A program made the translations under genes and the position numbers. Of a stretch of DNA of 34,818 nt, positions 16,272 through 24,065 are shown piece by piece (position 1 is the stretch's first letter; the number at the start of each line of letters is the position of its first letter). The stretch comes from Streptomyces sp. Ncost-T10-10d (GTDB lineage Bacteria > Actinomycetota > Actinomycetes > Streptomycetales > Streptomycetaceae): the NCBI RefSeq assembly GCF_900091955.1, contig NZ_FMDF01000076.1, forward strand, positions 1 to 34,818. Direction: 5' to 3'. A model generated the notes under the pieces. It was not told where the DNA came from. It saw only the letters and a list, made by a program, of their open reading frames with translations, and did not search any database.

Positions 16272-17051
16272 ATGCGCATCGCCACCTGGAACGTCAATTC
16301 GATCACCGCCCGGCTCCCGCGGCTGCTGGCCTGGCTGGAGAGCACCGGCACGGATGTGCTGTGCATCCAGGAGACCAAGTGCACAGCCGAGCAGTTCCCG
16401 GCGGACGCGCTCCGCGAGCTCGGGTACGAGTCCGCGGTCAACGCCACCGGCCGGTGGAACGGGGTCGCGCTGGTCTCCCGGGCCGGCCTGTCCGACGTCG
16501 TGCAGGGGCTGCCCGAAGGTCCCGAGTACGAGGGGGTGCAGGAGCCCCGGGCGATCTCGGCCACCTGCGGCCCGGTCCGCGTCTGGTCGGTGTACGTGCC
16601 CAACGGCCGCGAGATCGAGCACGCGCACTACGCGTACAAGCTGCGCTGGTTCGAGGCCCTGCAGAAGGCCGTCGCCGCGGACGCCGCGGGCGCGCAGCCC
16701 TTTGCGGTCCTGGGCGACTTCAATGTGGCCCCGACCGACGAGGACGTCTGGGATCCGGCGCTGTTCGAGGGCGCGACCCATGTCACTCCGGCCGAGCGCG
16801 CCGCCCTTGCCGCCCTGCGCGAGGAGGGCCTGTCCGATGTCATGCCGCGCCCGCTGAAGTACGACCGCCCGTACACCTTCTGGGACTACCGGGAGCTGCG
16901 CTTCCCGAAGAACAAGGGCATGCGGATCGACCTCGTCTACGGCAACGCGCCCTTCACCGCGGCGGTCAAGGACAGCTATGTGGACCGCGAGGAACGCAAG
17001 GGCAAGGGTGCGTCCGACCACGCCCCGGTGGTCGTGGACCTCGATCTCTGA
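16272..17051 (+). CDS. xthA: Exodeoxyribonuclease III (AP endonuclease)
   Basis: The 259-aa protein matches the ExoIII/APE family in length and motifs. They are MRIATWNVNSI (Asn7), QETKC (metal-binding Glu near residue 34), VYVPNGRE, the catalytic GDFNVAPTDEDVW, and the C-terminal SDHAPVVVDL with the catalytic Asp-His pair. It cleaves DNA at abasic sites and trims 3' ends during base-excision repair in the cytoplasm. The ATG at 16272 has no ribosome site at normal spacing, whereas TAGGTT lies 7 nt upstream. The mRNA may therefore be leaderless. It ends in a terminator facing the convergent exporter gene. Confidence 0.93.
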   Translation: MRIATWNVNSITARLPRLLAWLESTGTDVLCIQETKCTAEQFPADALRELGYESAVNATGRWNGVALVSRAGLSDVVQGLPEGPEYEGVQEPRAISATCGPVRVWSVYVPNGREIEHAHYAYKLRWFEALQKAVAADAAGAQPFAVLGDFNVAPTDEDVWDPALFEGATHVTPAERAALAALREEGLSDVMPRPLKYDRPYTFWDYRELRFPKNKGMRIDLVYGNAPFTAAVKDSYVDREERKGKGASDHAPVVVDLDL

Positions 17052-17142
17052 CGCCTCGGACGTCGGCCGTCGTTGTCAGTGGTCGCCGATACGGTGGTCG
17101 ATGTCCTTATCCCGCTTGCTGGCTGCTTGCTGTGACCAGGAC

Positions 17143-17172
17143 AGCCCCGCCCGTTCAGCGCCGGGCGGGGCT
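17143..17172. terminator. Bidirectional terminator between xthA and the exporter gene
   Basis: agccccgcccg at 17143-17153 pairs perfectly with 17162-17172 around an 8-nt loop. It lies between two convergent genes, 92 nt after xthA and 14 nt after the exporter stop, and can serve both. AT-rich bases follow on the plus side (tcattcat). Confidence 0.8.
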
Positions 17173-17186
17173 TCATTCATGGCCGG

Positions 17187-18365
17187 TCAGACCGCAGGAA
17201 CTCCGTCGCGACTTCGGTCGGTGGCCCGGCGCATTCCCCATGACGCCCCTGCGGTGCCCAGCGCCAGGACCATCAGGAGTGCGCTCACCCACAGCGGTGA
17301 GCGGAAGCCGAACCCCGCGTCGATCGCGAGCCCGCCGAACCAGGGGCCGAGCGCGCCGCCCACATTGAACGCGGACGTGGCGAACGAGCCGGACAGGGTC
17401 GGTGCGTCGCCCGCCAGCCGGAACACCCACGAGATCAGCGCCGTCCCGGTGCCGAACGCGAGCATGCCCTGGACGAAGACGAGCGCGACCGTCGCCAACG
17501 GGCTTCCCGCGGTCAGCGCGAACCCGGTCCAGCCGACGGCGAGCGAGAGCAGACCGGCCGTCGTGAGGGTGATCGGCCGGGCGTCGATGATCCGGCCGGC
17601 GACGGTGACCCCGACGAACGAGCCCAGGCCGAACAGCGCGAGCAGTGCGGGCACCCAGGCGGCACCGAGTCCGGTGACATGGGTTGCGAGCGGCTCGAAG
17701 TAGGAGAACGCGCAGAACGTCGCCCCTTGTACGAGGGCACTCGTCAGCAGGGTCAGCAGCAGCCGCGGACGGGTCAGGGCCCCCAGCTCGTCGCGTGCGG
17801 GTGCGGGGGCGGACTCCGGCCGTGCCCCCGGAATCGTCCTGGCGATCACGAGGACAGCCGGTACGCAGACGAGGGCCACGGCCCAGAACGCCGACCTCCA
17901 CCCCCAGTGCCCACCCAGCGCCGCACCGGCGGGCACCCCGGCCACACAGGCGATGGTGACGCCCCCGACCACTACGGAGGTGGCGCGTGCCCGGGCCTCG
18001 GGTCCGACCATGGAGATCGCGGTCACCATGGCCACGGCCCAGAAACCGGCATTCGCCAGCGCCCCGACGACCCGCGTCGCGAGAAGCACCCCGTAGCCGG
18101 GGGTGAGTGCGCCGATGACATGGACGGCGCTGAAGACGCAGAGGAAGAACAACAGGGCACGGCGGCGCGGCCAGTTCCGGCTGAAGAGCGCCATCAACGG
18201 CGCCCCGACAACCATGCCGATCGCGAAGGCCGAGGTGAGCAGCCCCGCGGCCGGAATGGATACGTGGAGGTCGGCGGCGATGTCCGAGACCAGACCGGAC
18301 AGCATGAACTCGGATGTGCCCTGGGCGAAGACGGCGAGCCCGAGTGCGTAGACGGCAAATGGCAT
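17187..18365 (-). CDS. MFS drug exporter, Cml/Cmx chloramphenicol-efflux type
   Basis: The 392-aa protein has about 12 membrane helices and closely follows the Streptomyces chloramphenicol exporters (Cml of S. lividans type). Shared stretches are MPFAVYALGLAVFAQGTSEF, IPAAGLLTSAFAIGMVVGAP, TRVVGALANAGFWAV and AGVPAGAALGGHWGWRSAFW. It would expel chloramphenicol using the proton gradient. The ATG at 18365 is fixed by alignment with that family; only a weak GGGG lies upstream. The preceding stretch of more than 300 nt contains perfect inverted repeats, which suggests regulation at the RNA level or by a repressor. Actual drug specificity is not proven by sequence. Confidence 0.88.
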   Translation of the reverse strand: MPFAVYALGLAVFAQGTSEFMLSGLVSDIAADLHVSIPAAGLLTSAFAIGMVVGAPLMALFSRNWPRRRALLFFLCVFSAVHVIGALTPGYGVLLATRVVGALANAGFWAVAMVTAISMVGPEARARATSVVVGGVTIACVAGVPAGAALGGHWGWRSAFWAVALVCVPAVLVIARTIPGARPESAPAPARDELGALTRPRLLLTLLTSALVQGATFCAFSYFEPLATHVTGLGAAWVPALLALFGLGSFVGVTVAGRIIDARPITLTTAGLLSLAVGWTGFALTAGSPLATVALVFVQGMLAFGTGTALISWVFRLAGDAPTLSGSFATSAFNVGGALGPWFGGLAIDAGFGFRSPLWVSALLMVLALGTAGASWGMRRATDRSRDGVPAV

Positions 18366-18420
18366 GAAGAAACCCCATGGACGGCTGATGGATGGACCAG
18401 GCAGGGGGTGTGGGCCGCGC

Positions 18421-18440
18421 CCGCTCGTCAGGACGAGCGG
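18421..18440 (-). promoter_or_regulatory. Hairpin in the exporter leader
   Basis: ccgctcgtc at 18421-18429 and its exact complement at 18432-18440 form a 9-bp stem. On the minus strand it lies about 56-75 nt before the exporter ATG, where an attenuator or translational control hairpin would sit. Confidence 0.4.
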
Positions 18441-18644
18441 CAACACGGAAGAACGTCCGGGGTGTTCAAGGACGGGACTCGACGACTCGGCAGGCGCCGG
18501 AGCCGGAGAATCTGCGCACGAGTGCGTCACGAGCGCATACGGGAAAGCGCAGCCCACACGGCGGTGGTCCTGCGGCGGCAGTCCGGCGGCAGCGAACCCA
18601 CGGCCGGTACTCGGCCGTACGGGATCGACTCGGCAATGGATCAG

Positions 18645-18662
18645 CCACCGGTGGACCGGTGG
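18645..18662. promoter_or_regulatory. Short perfect inverted repeat, possible operator
   Basis: ccaccgg at 18645-18651 and ccggtgg at 18656-18662 flank a 4-nt spacer, about 280 nt upstream of the exporter start. It could be a repressor site or a chance GC-rich palindrome. Confidence 0.3.
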
Positions 18663-18939
18663 CTAGTCTCTGTCGGACTCGGGGCTGGACATGATCGCGA
18701 ACGTACCAGCTCGGATATCCTCGCTGCCACCCCTTTTGCCGCCGGAACAGCGGAGCACCGGAGCGTCGGCACCTCTCGGCCGCCCGAGGTCCCGGGCAGA
18801 CCGACGCGGGCGGTGACCGTGCCGAGCGGAGTGATCGAGCCGCTGCGTCAGGGAACGAAGGAAGCGATCATTCGCGATGCGACAAAGCGGGCGACACGGG
18901 GTGATCTCATGGCGTGACCGAGCGCCGCAGGGCAGCGCC

Positions 18940-19149
18940 TCACGCCGCTTCGTACCGGTGCGCCTGCCCGCCGCGCCATTCGATCCAGTGCGGGTCGTCG
19001 AGGCAGTGCTCGGCGTCGTAGATCCCGGCTTGCCGGAGGAATTCGATCAGGTCGCGGTCGTCGCGGGCGAGGCCGGCGATGTCGCCGTTGATGGTGACCG
19101 CCCGGCCGCCGGCTGAGGAAGGGCGGTGCACGACTATGGGGGCGCTCAT
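18940..19149 (-). CDS. Small conserved Streptomyces hypothetical protein
   Basis: The 69-aa protein begins MSAPIVVHRPSSAGGRAVTI and ends with a conserved-looking block around DLIEFLRQAG and DDPHWIEWRGGQAH. I recall similar small proteins encoded next to DUF6233 genes in Streptomyces, as here. No function is known. It lies 26 nt downstream of the DUF6233 gene on the same strand and probably shares its transcript. The acidic, single-domain sequence has no membrane segment or signal. Confidence 0.7.
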   Translation of the reverse strand: MSAPIVVHRPSSAGGRAVTINGDIAGLARDDRDLIEFLRQAGIYDAEHCLDDPHWIEWRGGQAHRYEAA

Positions 19150-19175
19150 GTTTTCAGGGTGCGGCCGGCTGCCGC

Positions 19176-19493
19176 TCACAGCACCCCGAACTCGGCGTCC
19201 GGTCGGCAGTGTGCGCAGGCCCGGATGCCTTCGGCGAGTGCGGCGAGGGCCTGCTCGCGGCTGATGGCCCGGTGGCGTTTCCCGATGGCGTAGCAGTGTC
19301 CGGCGTGGACCTCGACGGGGCGGGCGCCGAGCCCGACGCTGAGCTCCACCACCCAGTCCGGTTGCGGCGGCCGCCGCTCCTCGCCCTGCTGCTGCTCGGC
19401 TGCTGCGAACGCTTCGTCGATCCGACCCAGCCACATGGCGTGCCAGGTCCGCAGGATGCGGAGGCGTGGCAGATCAGGCGGAAGATCGTACAT
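19176..19493 (-). CDS. DUF6233 family protein
   Basis: The 105-aa protein starts MYDLPPDLPRLRILRTWHAM. It continues with a helical Glu/Gln-rich segment, PDWVVELSVG, then VEVHAGHCYAIGKRHRAISR and the ending ACAHCRPDAEFGVL. This order is typical of the Streptomyces DUF6233 family. The CAHC pair plus the earlier His/Cys (HAGHC) might bind a metal, which is inference. No strong ribosome site precedes the ATG. It is the first gene of a small minus-strand pair. The function is unknown. Confidence 0.75.
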   Translation of the reverse strand: MYDLPPDLPRLRILRTWHAMWLGRIDEAFAAAEQQQGEERRPPQPDWVVELSVGLGARPVEVHAGHCYAIGKRHRAISREQALAALAEGIRACAHCRPDAEFGVL

Positions 19494-19798
19494 TCGTTCG
19501 AGTCAATCGCCGTGCCGACTGCGCGAAAGCCGACGAGCGGAGCCGTATGAACGCCGCCGGCCTGCTGCGGCCCTCGGTGTCGCGCGGCCGGCGTATGCCC
19601 CGCCGTAGACTTATCAGGGAGCTTGAGCCTTGCCGGATGTCCAGTTCAGGCGGGCCCCGCGAGATTGGTCCCGCCGCCAAGGTCGGCGGGATTGGAGTTC
19701 CCCACGGCTCCGGCCATCGCGGGCTCTCTCTCCAATGAGTGGAAGCCTCTGCTTCGCCTTGTGAGCGGTGGAGTCCCCTCCGGAAGGACGTGGGCCAA

Positions 19799-20128
19799 AT
19801 GAGCCACCTTGTGAGCCAGGTGCCCATCAGTGACATCACAGTGGCTGCCTCGGCTGTGCGCTGGATCTTCCCCGTTGGCATAGCAGTGGTCGTAGTCGCT
19901 GTTCTGCTTGGCCTCCTCTGGTGGGACACGCGCCGTCGGTCTCGGGCACGACAGCAGGGACCACGGGCCGAGCCTTCTTCCCGAAGCGACGAGAACCTGA
20001 GGGCTGCAGATGATTTCAGGGAAGGTCTGGGTCTCAGCCCGTATGAGCTCAACCGGCCCTCTTCGCCAAGGGACGCACGCAAGGAGGACAACGGTGGGGC
20101 TTTCGGCAGTGGAAGACCTGGCGGCTGA
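19799..20128 (+). CDS. DUF6479-like small single-pass membrane protein
   Basis: The 109-aa protein has one clear hydrophobic helix (FPVGIAVVVVAVLLGLLWW, about 24-42), followed by a basic stop-transfer stretch (DTRRRSRARQQ) and a polar, proline-rich cytoplasmic tail with LSPYELNR. This layout matches the DUF6479 group of Streptomyces. ATG 19799 follows GGAAGGA with about 9 nt spacing; an upstream ATG at 19739 is possible. The function is unknown, and it has no clear operon partner. Confidence 0.6.
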   Translation: MSHLVSQVPISDITVAASAVRWIFPVGIAVVVVAVLLGLLWWDTRRRSRARQQGPRAEPSSRSDENLRAADDFREGLGLSPYELNRPSSPRDARKEDNGGAFGSGRPGG

Positions 20129-21169
20129 CGGGGCGGCTACATCGGCGGCACCTGCCGAGATCATCGCGCGGTCAAGATCTGCTTTCGTAGTGAACAGAGC
20201 CATGGATGAGGCCGTGGACTCATCACATTCGCGCCCATGGCTGGGCGCAGCCACAGAACCGCCCCGCCCCGGAACAGCGCCCGGTGCGGGGCGGACGCGC
20301 TGGGGGACCAGTCCGCCGGCCGTGCCTGCATCCGGCGCAAGAATCCCCTCACCACTGGCGCGGTCGGTGTCGGAATCATCCGCGACCGGCTCGGCGCCCA
20401 TAACCTCGACACCGAGGTCCGGGCCGGACCTTGCTGCCAGGGCGAGCAGCCGTAAAGCGGGCTGCTGATCGCCGAGGAGCGCAGCGACCGTGGTATCGAG
20501 GGCCTCGGGTCGAGGCCCCGGCGATGCGCCATAGGTGGCTGATTCGAGTGTCGTTCTGGGCGCCCTCGACGCGCTGGATCGTGTCGCGGTGGGGGGCTCG
20601 GTCCGATGGGCGAGCTGCTCCTGCGCGAGGGTTTGGTGCATGACCCGGTCGCGGATGCGGTGGTCGAGGGCGCGGCGGTGTTCGAGGATCCACGGCGGCA
20701 GGCACTCGACACATACTGTGACCTGCAAGGCCACAAGCCAACAGCTGATTTCCGGCATTTTTCGACCACGAATGATCGCTGCACTTGCCGGAGGGCGGGC
20801 TGGAACAGCCCTGATCCTCCTGGCATATGCGGCAGGGCTACCGGTAGTGTGTAAATTCGAACGTTTATTCACTCGCATGGGCGACCAGCGCGAAACGATT
20901 TCCATCGTTGGTCGCATTGCCGGTCTCGGGTCGCCGTCCACACCCCCCAAGGTGCAGCGACCCGGGGCCTGTTTTGTGTCATGGTGGGCTGATGTTCGCA
21001 CTTCGCTCAGTTGACGCGAGGGGAGCCCGGTGGGAGTCGAGTGGGAGATGATCATGGTGAATGTGAGCGAACTGACGCTATCCGGAGCTAGCTGCTCGAC
21101 GCCGCCCGTGTGTGATGCTCCCCAGGCCGGGCCCGTATTCGGTGGCAACGCATCAAAGGGGAATCGATC
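20129..21169. other. Gene-poor region with regulator remnant
   Basis: About 1 kb holds no intact gene that I can support. It contains the XRE remnant (20510-20738), a GC-rich hairpin beside it at 20500-20518 (8-bp stem, 3-nt loop) and a weaker inverted repeat at 20881-20915. A plus-strand frame at 20773-21014 encodes a hydrophobic start (LAGGRAGTALILLAYAAGLP) but has no ribosome site and no known family. Base composition around 20740-20870 is less GC-rich than its surroundings, which fits imported or non-coding DNA. Confidence 0.5.
20510..20738 (-). pseudogene. XRE-family helix-turn-helix regulator remnant (frameshifted)
   Basis: On the minus strand one frame reads LPPWILEHRRALDHRIRDRV and then LAQEQLAHRT, the first helices of an XRE DNA-binding domain. 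Another frame then reads RDTIQRVEGAQNDTRISHL and WRIAGA, the recognition helix and the start of the last helix. Joined, they give the usual TQEQLAxRTGLDRxTIQRxE order, so one frameshift near 20590-20600 has broken the gene. The part after about 20515 is not recognisable. The stub may descend from a mobile element or a regulator of the lost neighbouring genes. Confidence 0.6.
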
Positions 21170-21610
21170 ATGAACATCCCTTTCTTGGACAACTGGCGTA
21201 AGCGTCACGACGGTACGCGAGGGGCGGGGCTCGCAGCCGCCGTCGTGGCTGATCCCGAGGGTGTGGCCGAGCTCCTCGCCGAGTGCGAGCTGCTGCGTGT
21301 CCGGGCGGGGCAGCGGGGGCTCGAACTCGATGACAGTCCGGCCTCGTTGGCGGCTCTCGACCAGTTGCCGCCGCGCTGGCGCGACGATCCCGAGGAGCTG
21401 CCCTGGCTGGGCAACGACGCGGGGCTGTACCTGGGCACGGTTCTGGTGCGGAACGTGCCAGGTGCGGTCTGGAACATCTGGCCGAGCGGACAGCCCGTGG
21501 TGCGGCTCGCCTCGGGGCGGGAGATCGATGTGGTCGAGGCCGGACTGGACTGGGCGATCGCGGGCAGCCCCGAGCTCTCGCAGGTGTACTCGGAGTCGGC
21601 CGAGGGGTAG
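21170..21610 (+). CDS. DUF6278 family protein
   Basis: The 146-aa protein begins MNIPFLDNWRKRHDGTRGAG and contains GVAELLAECELLRVRAGQRG, LDQLPPRWRDDPEELPWLGN, DAGLYLGTVLV and DVVEAGLDWA. I recognise this as the Streptomyces DUF6278 group; no activity is known. It is soluble with no signal peptide. ATG 21170 follows AAGGGGA about 9 nt upstream. It stands 123 nt before the glutamate-type importer operon, and that gap contains AT-richer DNA that could carry the operon promoter. Confidence 0.72.
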   Translation: MNIPFLDNWRKRHDGTRGAGLAAAVVADPEGVAELLAECELLRVRAGQRGLELDDSPASLAALDQLPPRWRDDPEELPWLGNDAGLYLGTVLVRNVPGAVWNIWPSGQPVVRLASGREIDVVEAGLDWAIAGSPELSQVYSESAEG

Positions 21611-21733
21611 TACTTTCACTAAAACCAGATAAGACGCCTTATGCCCCATTTTTGCGTGTCGGAGGCGAAGCCCCTTTTCGCGCTGGATAGTTTGCGCTGA
21701 CCTCGACATAGCGACAAGTGGGTGGGGCAGCGT

Positions 21734-22477
21734 ATGGCCGTCGATCCGTTGATCGAGCTGCGGGACGTCAACAAGTTCTACGGGCAGTTGCACGTATTGC
21801 GGGACATCAATCTCACCGTCGGCCGCGGGGAGGTGGTGGTGATCATCGGCCCCTCCGGCTCCGGTAAATCAACGCTCTGCCGGACCATCAACCGGCTGGA
21901 GACGATCGAGTCGGGTCACATCGCGATCGACGGCAGACCTCTTCCCGAGGAGGGCAAGGGGCTGGCCCAGCTCCGGGCCGAAGTGGGCATGGTCTTCCAG
22001 TCGTTCAACCTGTTCGCGCACAAGACCGTGCTGGCCAATGTCTCGCTCGCCCAGCTCAAGGTCCGCAAGCGGAAGAAGGACGACGCCGACCGGCGCTCCC
22101 GGGAACTGCTGGAGCGGGTCGGACTCGCCTCGCAGGCCGACAAGTTCCCCGCCCAGCTCTCCGGGGGCCAGCAGCAGCGGGTGGCCATCGCGCGCGCCCT
22201 CGCCATGGACCCCAAGGCACTGCTCTTCGACGAGCCCACCTCGGCACTCGACCCGGAGATGATCAACGAGGTGCTGGAGGTCATGCAGCAGCTCGCCCGG
22301 GACGGCATGACCATGGTCGTCGTCACGCACGAGATGGGCTTCGCCCGCTCCGCCGCCAACCGCGTGGTCTTCATGGCCGACGGCCGCGTCGTCGAGGACC
22401 GCACTCCCGAGGCGTTCTTCACCGCTCCCGAGAGTGACCGCGCCAAGGACTTCCTGTCCAAGATCCTCAAGCACTGA
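21734..22477 (+). CDS. gluA: Glutamate/amino-acid ABC transporter ATP-binding protein
   Basis: The 247-aa ATPase has Walker A GPSGSGKST (39-47), the Q-loop in VGMVFQSFNLFAHKTV, signature LSGGQQQ (142-148), Walker B LLFDEPTS (163-170), the D-loop SALD and the H-loop His in VTHEMG. These match the polar amino-acid importers of the GluA/GlnQ family. It powers uptake through the two permeases encoded downstream. ATG 21734 is preferred over an in-frame ATG at 21722; GGTGGGG lies upstream. It begins a four-gene operon in the classical gluABCD order. Confidence 0.9.
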   Translation: MAVDPLIELRDVNKFYGQLHVLRDINLTVGRGEVVVIIGPSGSGKSTLCRTINRLETIESGHIAIDGRPLPEEGKGLAQLRAEVGMVFQSFNLFAHKTVLANVSLAQLKVRKRKKDDADRRSRELLERVGLASQADKFPAQLSGGQQQRVAIARALAMDPKALLFDEPTSALDPEMINEVLEVMQQLARDGMTMVVVTHEMGFARSAANRVVFMADGRVVEDRTPEAFFTAPESDRAKDFLSKILKH

Positions 22478-22488
22478 CGGGGAGCTCC

Positions 22489-23403
22489 GTGTTCCGTACG
22501 AGAAGAGTTCTGGCCGTCTGCGCCGGTCTCCTGCTGGCCGTGCTCGCCGCCGGTTGCGGCAAGGAGGGCAGCCCGCCGGTGAAGGGCCCGAAGCCCGAGC
22601 AACTGCCCGTGTACAAGGTCGACAGCGGCTTCCGGCTGCCCGGATCACCGACCTGGAAGAAGGCGAAGAAGCGCGGATACCTCAGGGTCGGGGCCAAGGA
22701 GGACCAGCCCTACCTGGGCGAGAAGGACCCGGCCACCGGCGTCTACTCCGGCTTCGACATCGAGATCGCCAAGATGATGGCGGCCTCACTCGGCTTCGAC
22801 CCGAAGACGATCCGCTTCAAGACCATCGCCTCCGCCAACCGCGAGACGGCGCTTCAGAACGGCCAGATCGACTACTACGTCGGCACCTACACCATCAACG
22901 CCATGCGCAAGAAGCTCGTCGGCTTCGCCGGGCCCTACTTCATGGCCGGGCAGTCGCTGCTCGTCCGCACCGACGAACACGACATCAACGGCCCTCAGGA
23001 CCTGGCCGGCAGGACGGTCTGCTCGGCGGCCGGATCGACCCCGTACCAGCGCATCGCCGCCGACTACCCGAAGGCGATCCTGGTCGCCTACGACACGTAC
23101 TCGATCTGCGTCGACAACCTGCTGACGTACCAGGTCGATGCCGTCACCACCGACGACGCGATCCTGCTGGGCTTCGCCGCCAAGGCGCCCAAGGAGCTGA
23201 AGGTGGTGGGCAAGCCGTTCTCCGAGGAGCCGTACGGCATCGGCGTCCCGCGCAGCGACAACGCGCTGCGGTTCGCCCTCAACGACGCCCTGGAGGCGAA
23301 CGAGAAGAACGGCAACTGGAAGAGGGCGTTCGAGGCCACACTCGGTCTGTCCGGGGTGCCCGCGCCGACTCCGCCGCCCATCGACCGCTACCCGGCGACC
23401 TGA
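22489..23403 (+). CDS. gluB: Glutamate-type solute-binding lipoprotein
   Basis: The 304-aa protein has a lipoprotein signal peptide (RTRR, a hydrophobic core and lipobox LAAGC with Cys23). It is followed by a type-II periplasmic-binding fold of the amino-acid class: GYLRVGAKEDQPYLG, GFDIEIAKMMAASLGFD, NGQIDYYVGTYTINAMRK and FAGPYFMAGQSLLVR. It captures the substrate outside the membrane and delivers it to the permeases. The GTG at 22489 has GGGGAG upstream and starts 12 nt after gluA. The ligand is probably glutamate or a related acidic or polar amino acid; the exact one is not proven. Confidence 0.9.
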   Translation: MFRTRRVLAVCAGLLLAVLAAGCGKEGSPPVKGPKPEQLPVYKVDSGFRLPGSPTWKKAKKRGYLRVGAKEDQPYLGEKDPATGVYSGFDIEIAKMMAASLGFDPKTIRFKTIASANRETALQNGQIDYYVGTYTINAMRKKLVGFAGPYFMAGQSLLVRTDEHDINGPQDLAGRTVCSAAGSTPYQRIAADYPKAILVAYDTYSICVDNLLTYQVDAVTTDDAILLGFAAKAPKELKVVGKPFSEEPYGIGVPRSDNALRFALNDALEANEKNGNWKRAFEATLGLSGVPAPTPPPIDRYPAT

Positions 23404-23420
23404 GAGGGCGGGCACTGACC

Positions 23421-24065
23421 ATGGACGTACTCACACAGAACCTCTCGCTCTACGGCAAGGGCTTCCTCGGCACGGTCGAGCTGACCGTCTACTCCTCGAT
23501 CCTGGCCCTGCTCCTCGGCTTCTTCATGGCCTCCTGCCGGGTGGCTCCCGTCGGCTCGCTCCGGGTGCTCGGCACGGTCTGGGTGACGGTGCTGCGCAAC
23601 ACCCCGCTGACGCTGCTCTTCTTCGCCGTGCTGCTCGGACTGCCACGCTTCGGCCTGGTGCTTCCCTTCAAGGTCTTCGCGGTCCTCGCGCTCGGCTGCT
23701 ACACCTCCGCGTTCATCTGCGAGGTGCTGCGCTCCGGCATCAACACCGTGCCGACGGGGCAGGGCGAGGCGGCCCGCAGCCTCGGTATGACGTTCGGTCA
23801 GACGCTGAACAGCATCGTGCTGCCGCAGGCGTTCCGTACGGTGATCCCGCCGATCGGCTCGACACTGATCGCCCTCGCCAAGAACTCGGCGATCGCCGGG
23901 GCCTTCAGCGTCACCGAGCTGCTCGGTACCTACAAGACCCTCAACGAGCTGGGTTACAGCATCATCTGGACCTTCGTCTGGATCGCCGTCGGCTACCTGA
24001 TCATCACCCTGTCCATCAGTGCGCTCTTCAATGTGCTGGAGAAGCGCTGGGGAGTCGCCCGATGA
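23421..24065 (+). CDS. gluC: Glutamate-type ABC transporter permease 1
   Basis: The 214-aa membrane protein has about five helices and the family EAA-type loop (GQGEAARSLGMTFGQTLNSI) that contacts the ATPase. It also has VLRNTPLTLLFF, typical of HisM/GlnP-type permeases. It forms half of the transmembrane channel. ATG 23421 lies 17 nt after the gluB stop, with GAGGGCGGG upstream. Its TGA overlaps the gluD ATG (ATGA), so the two permeases are translationally coupled. Confidence 0.9.
   Translation: MDVLTQNLSLYGKGFLGTVELTVYSSILALLLGFFMASCRVAPVGSLRVLGTVWVTVLRNTPLTLLFFAVLLGLPRFGLVLPFKVFAVLALGCYTSAFICEVLRSGINTVPTGQGEAARSLGMTFGQTLNSIVLPQAFRTVIPPIGSTLIALAKNSAIAGAFSVTELLGTYKTLNELGYSIIWTFVWIAVGYLIITLSISALFNVLEKRWGVAR

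Larger units (their letters stand above)
18366..18939. other. Gene-poor region upstream of the exporter gene
   Basis: This region between the exporter gene and the small minus-strand genes holds two perfect inverted repeats (listed separately) and no frame with family features. A short plus-strand frame ending at 18917 (about VPSGVIEPLRQGTKEAIIRD) has an antitoxin-like feel but no recognisable family or ribosome site, so it is not called. Confidence 0.5.

Noticed and set aside
18811..18917. Short plus-strand frame ending VPSGVIEPLRQGTKEAIIRD plus a few residues
   Set aside because: It looked antitoxin-like, but there is no ribosome site, no toxin gene beside it and no family I can name.
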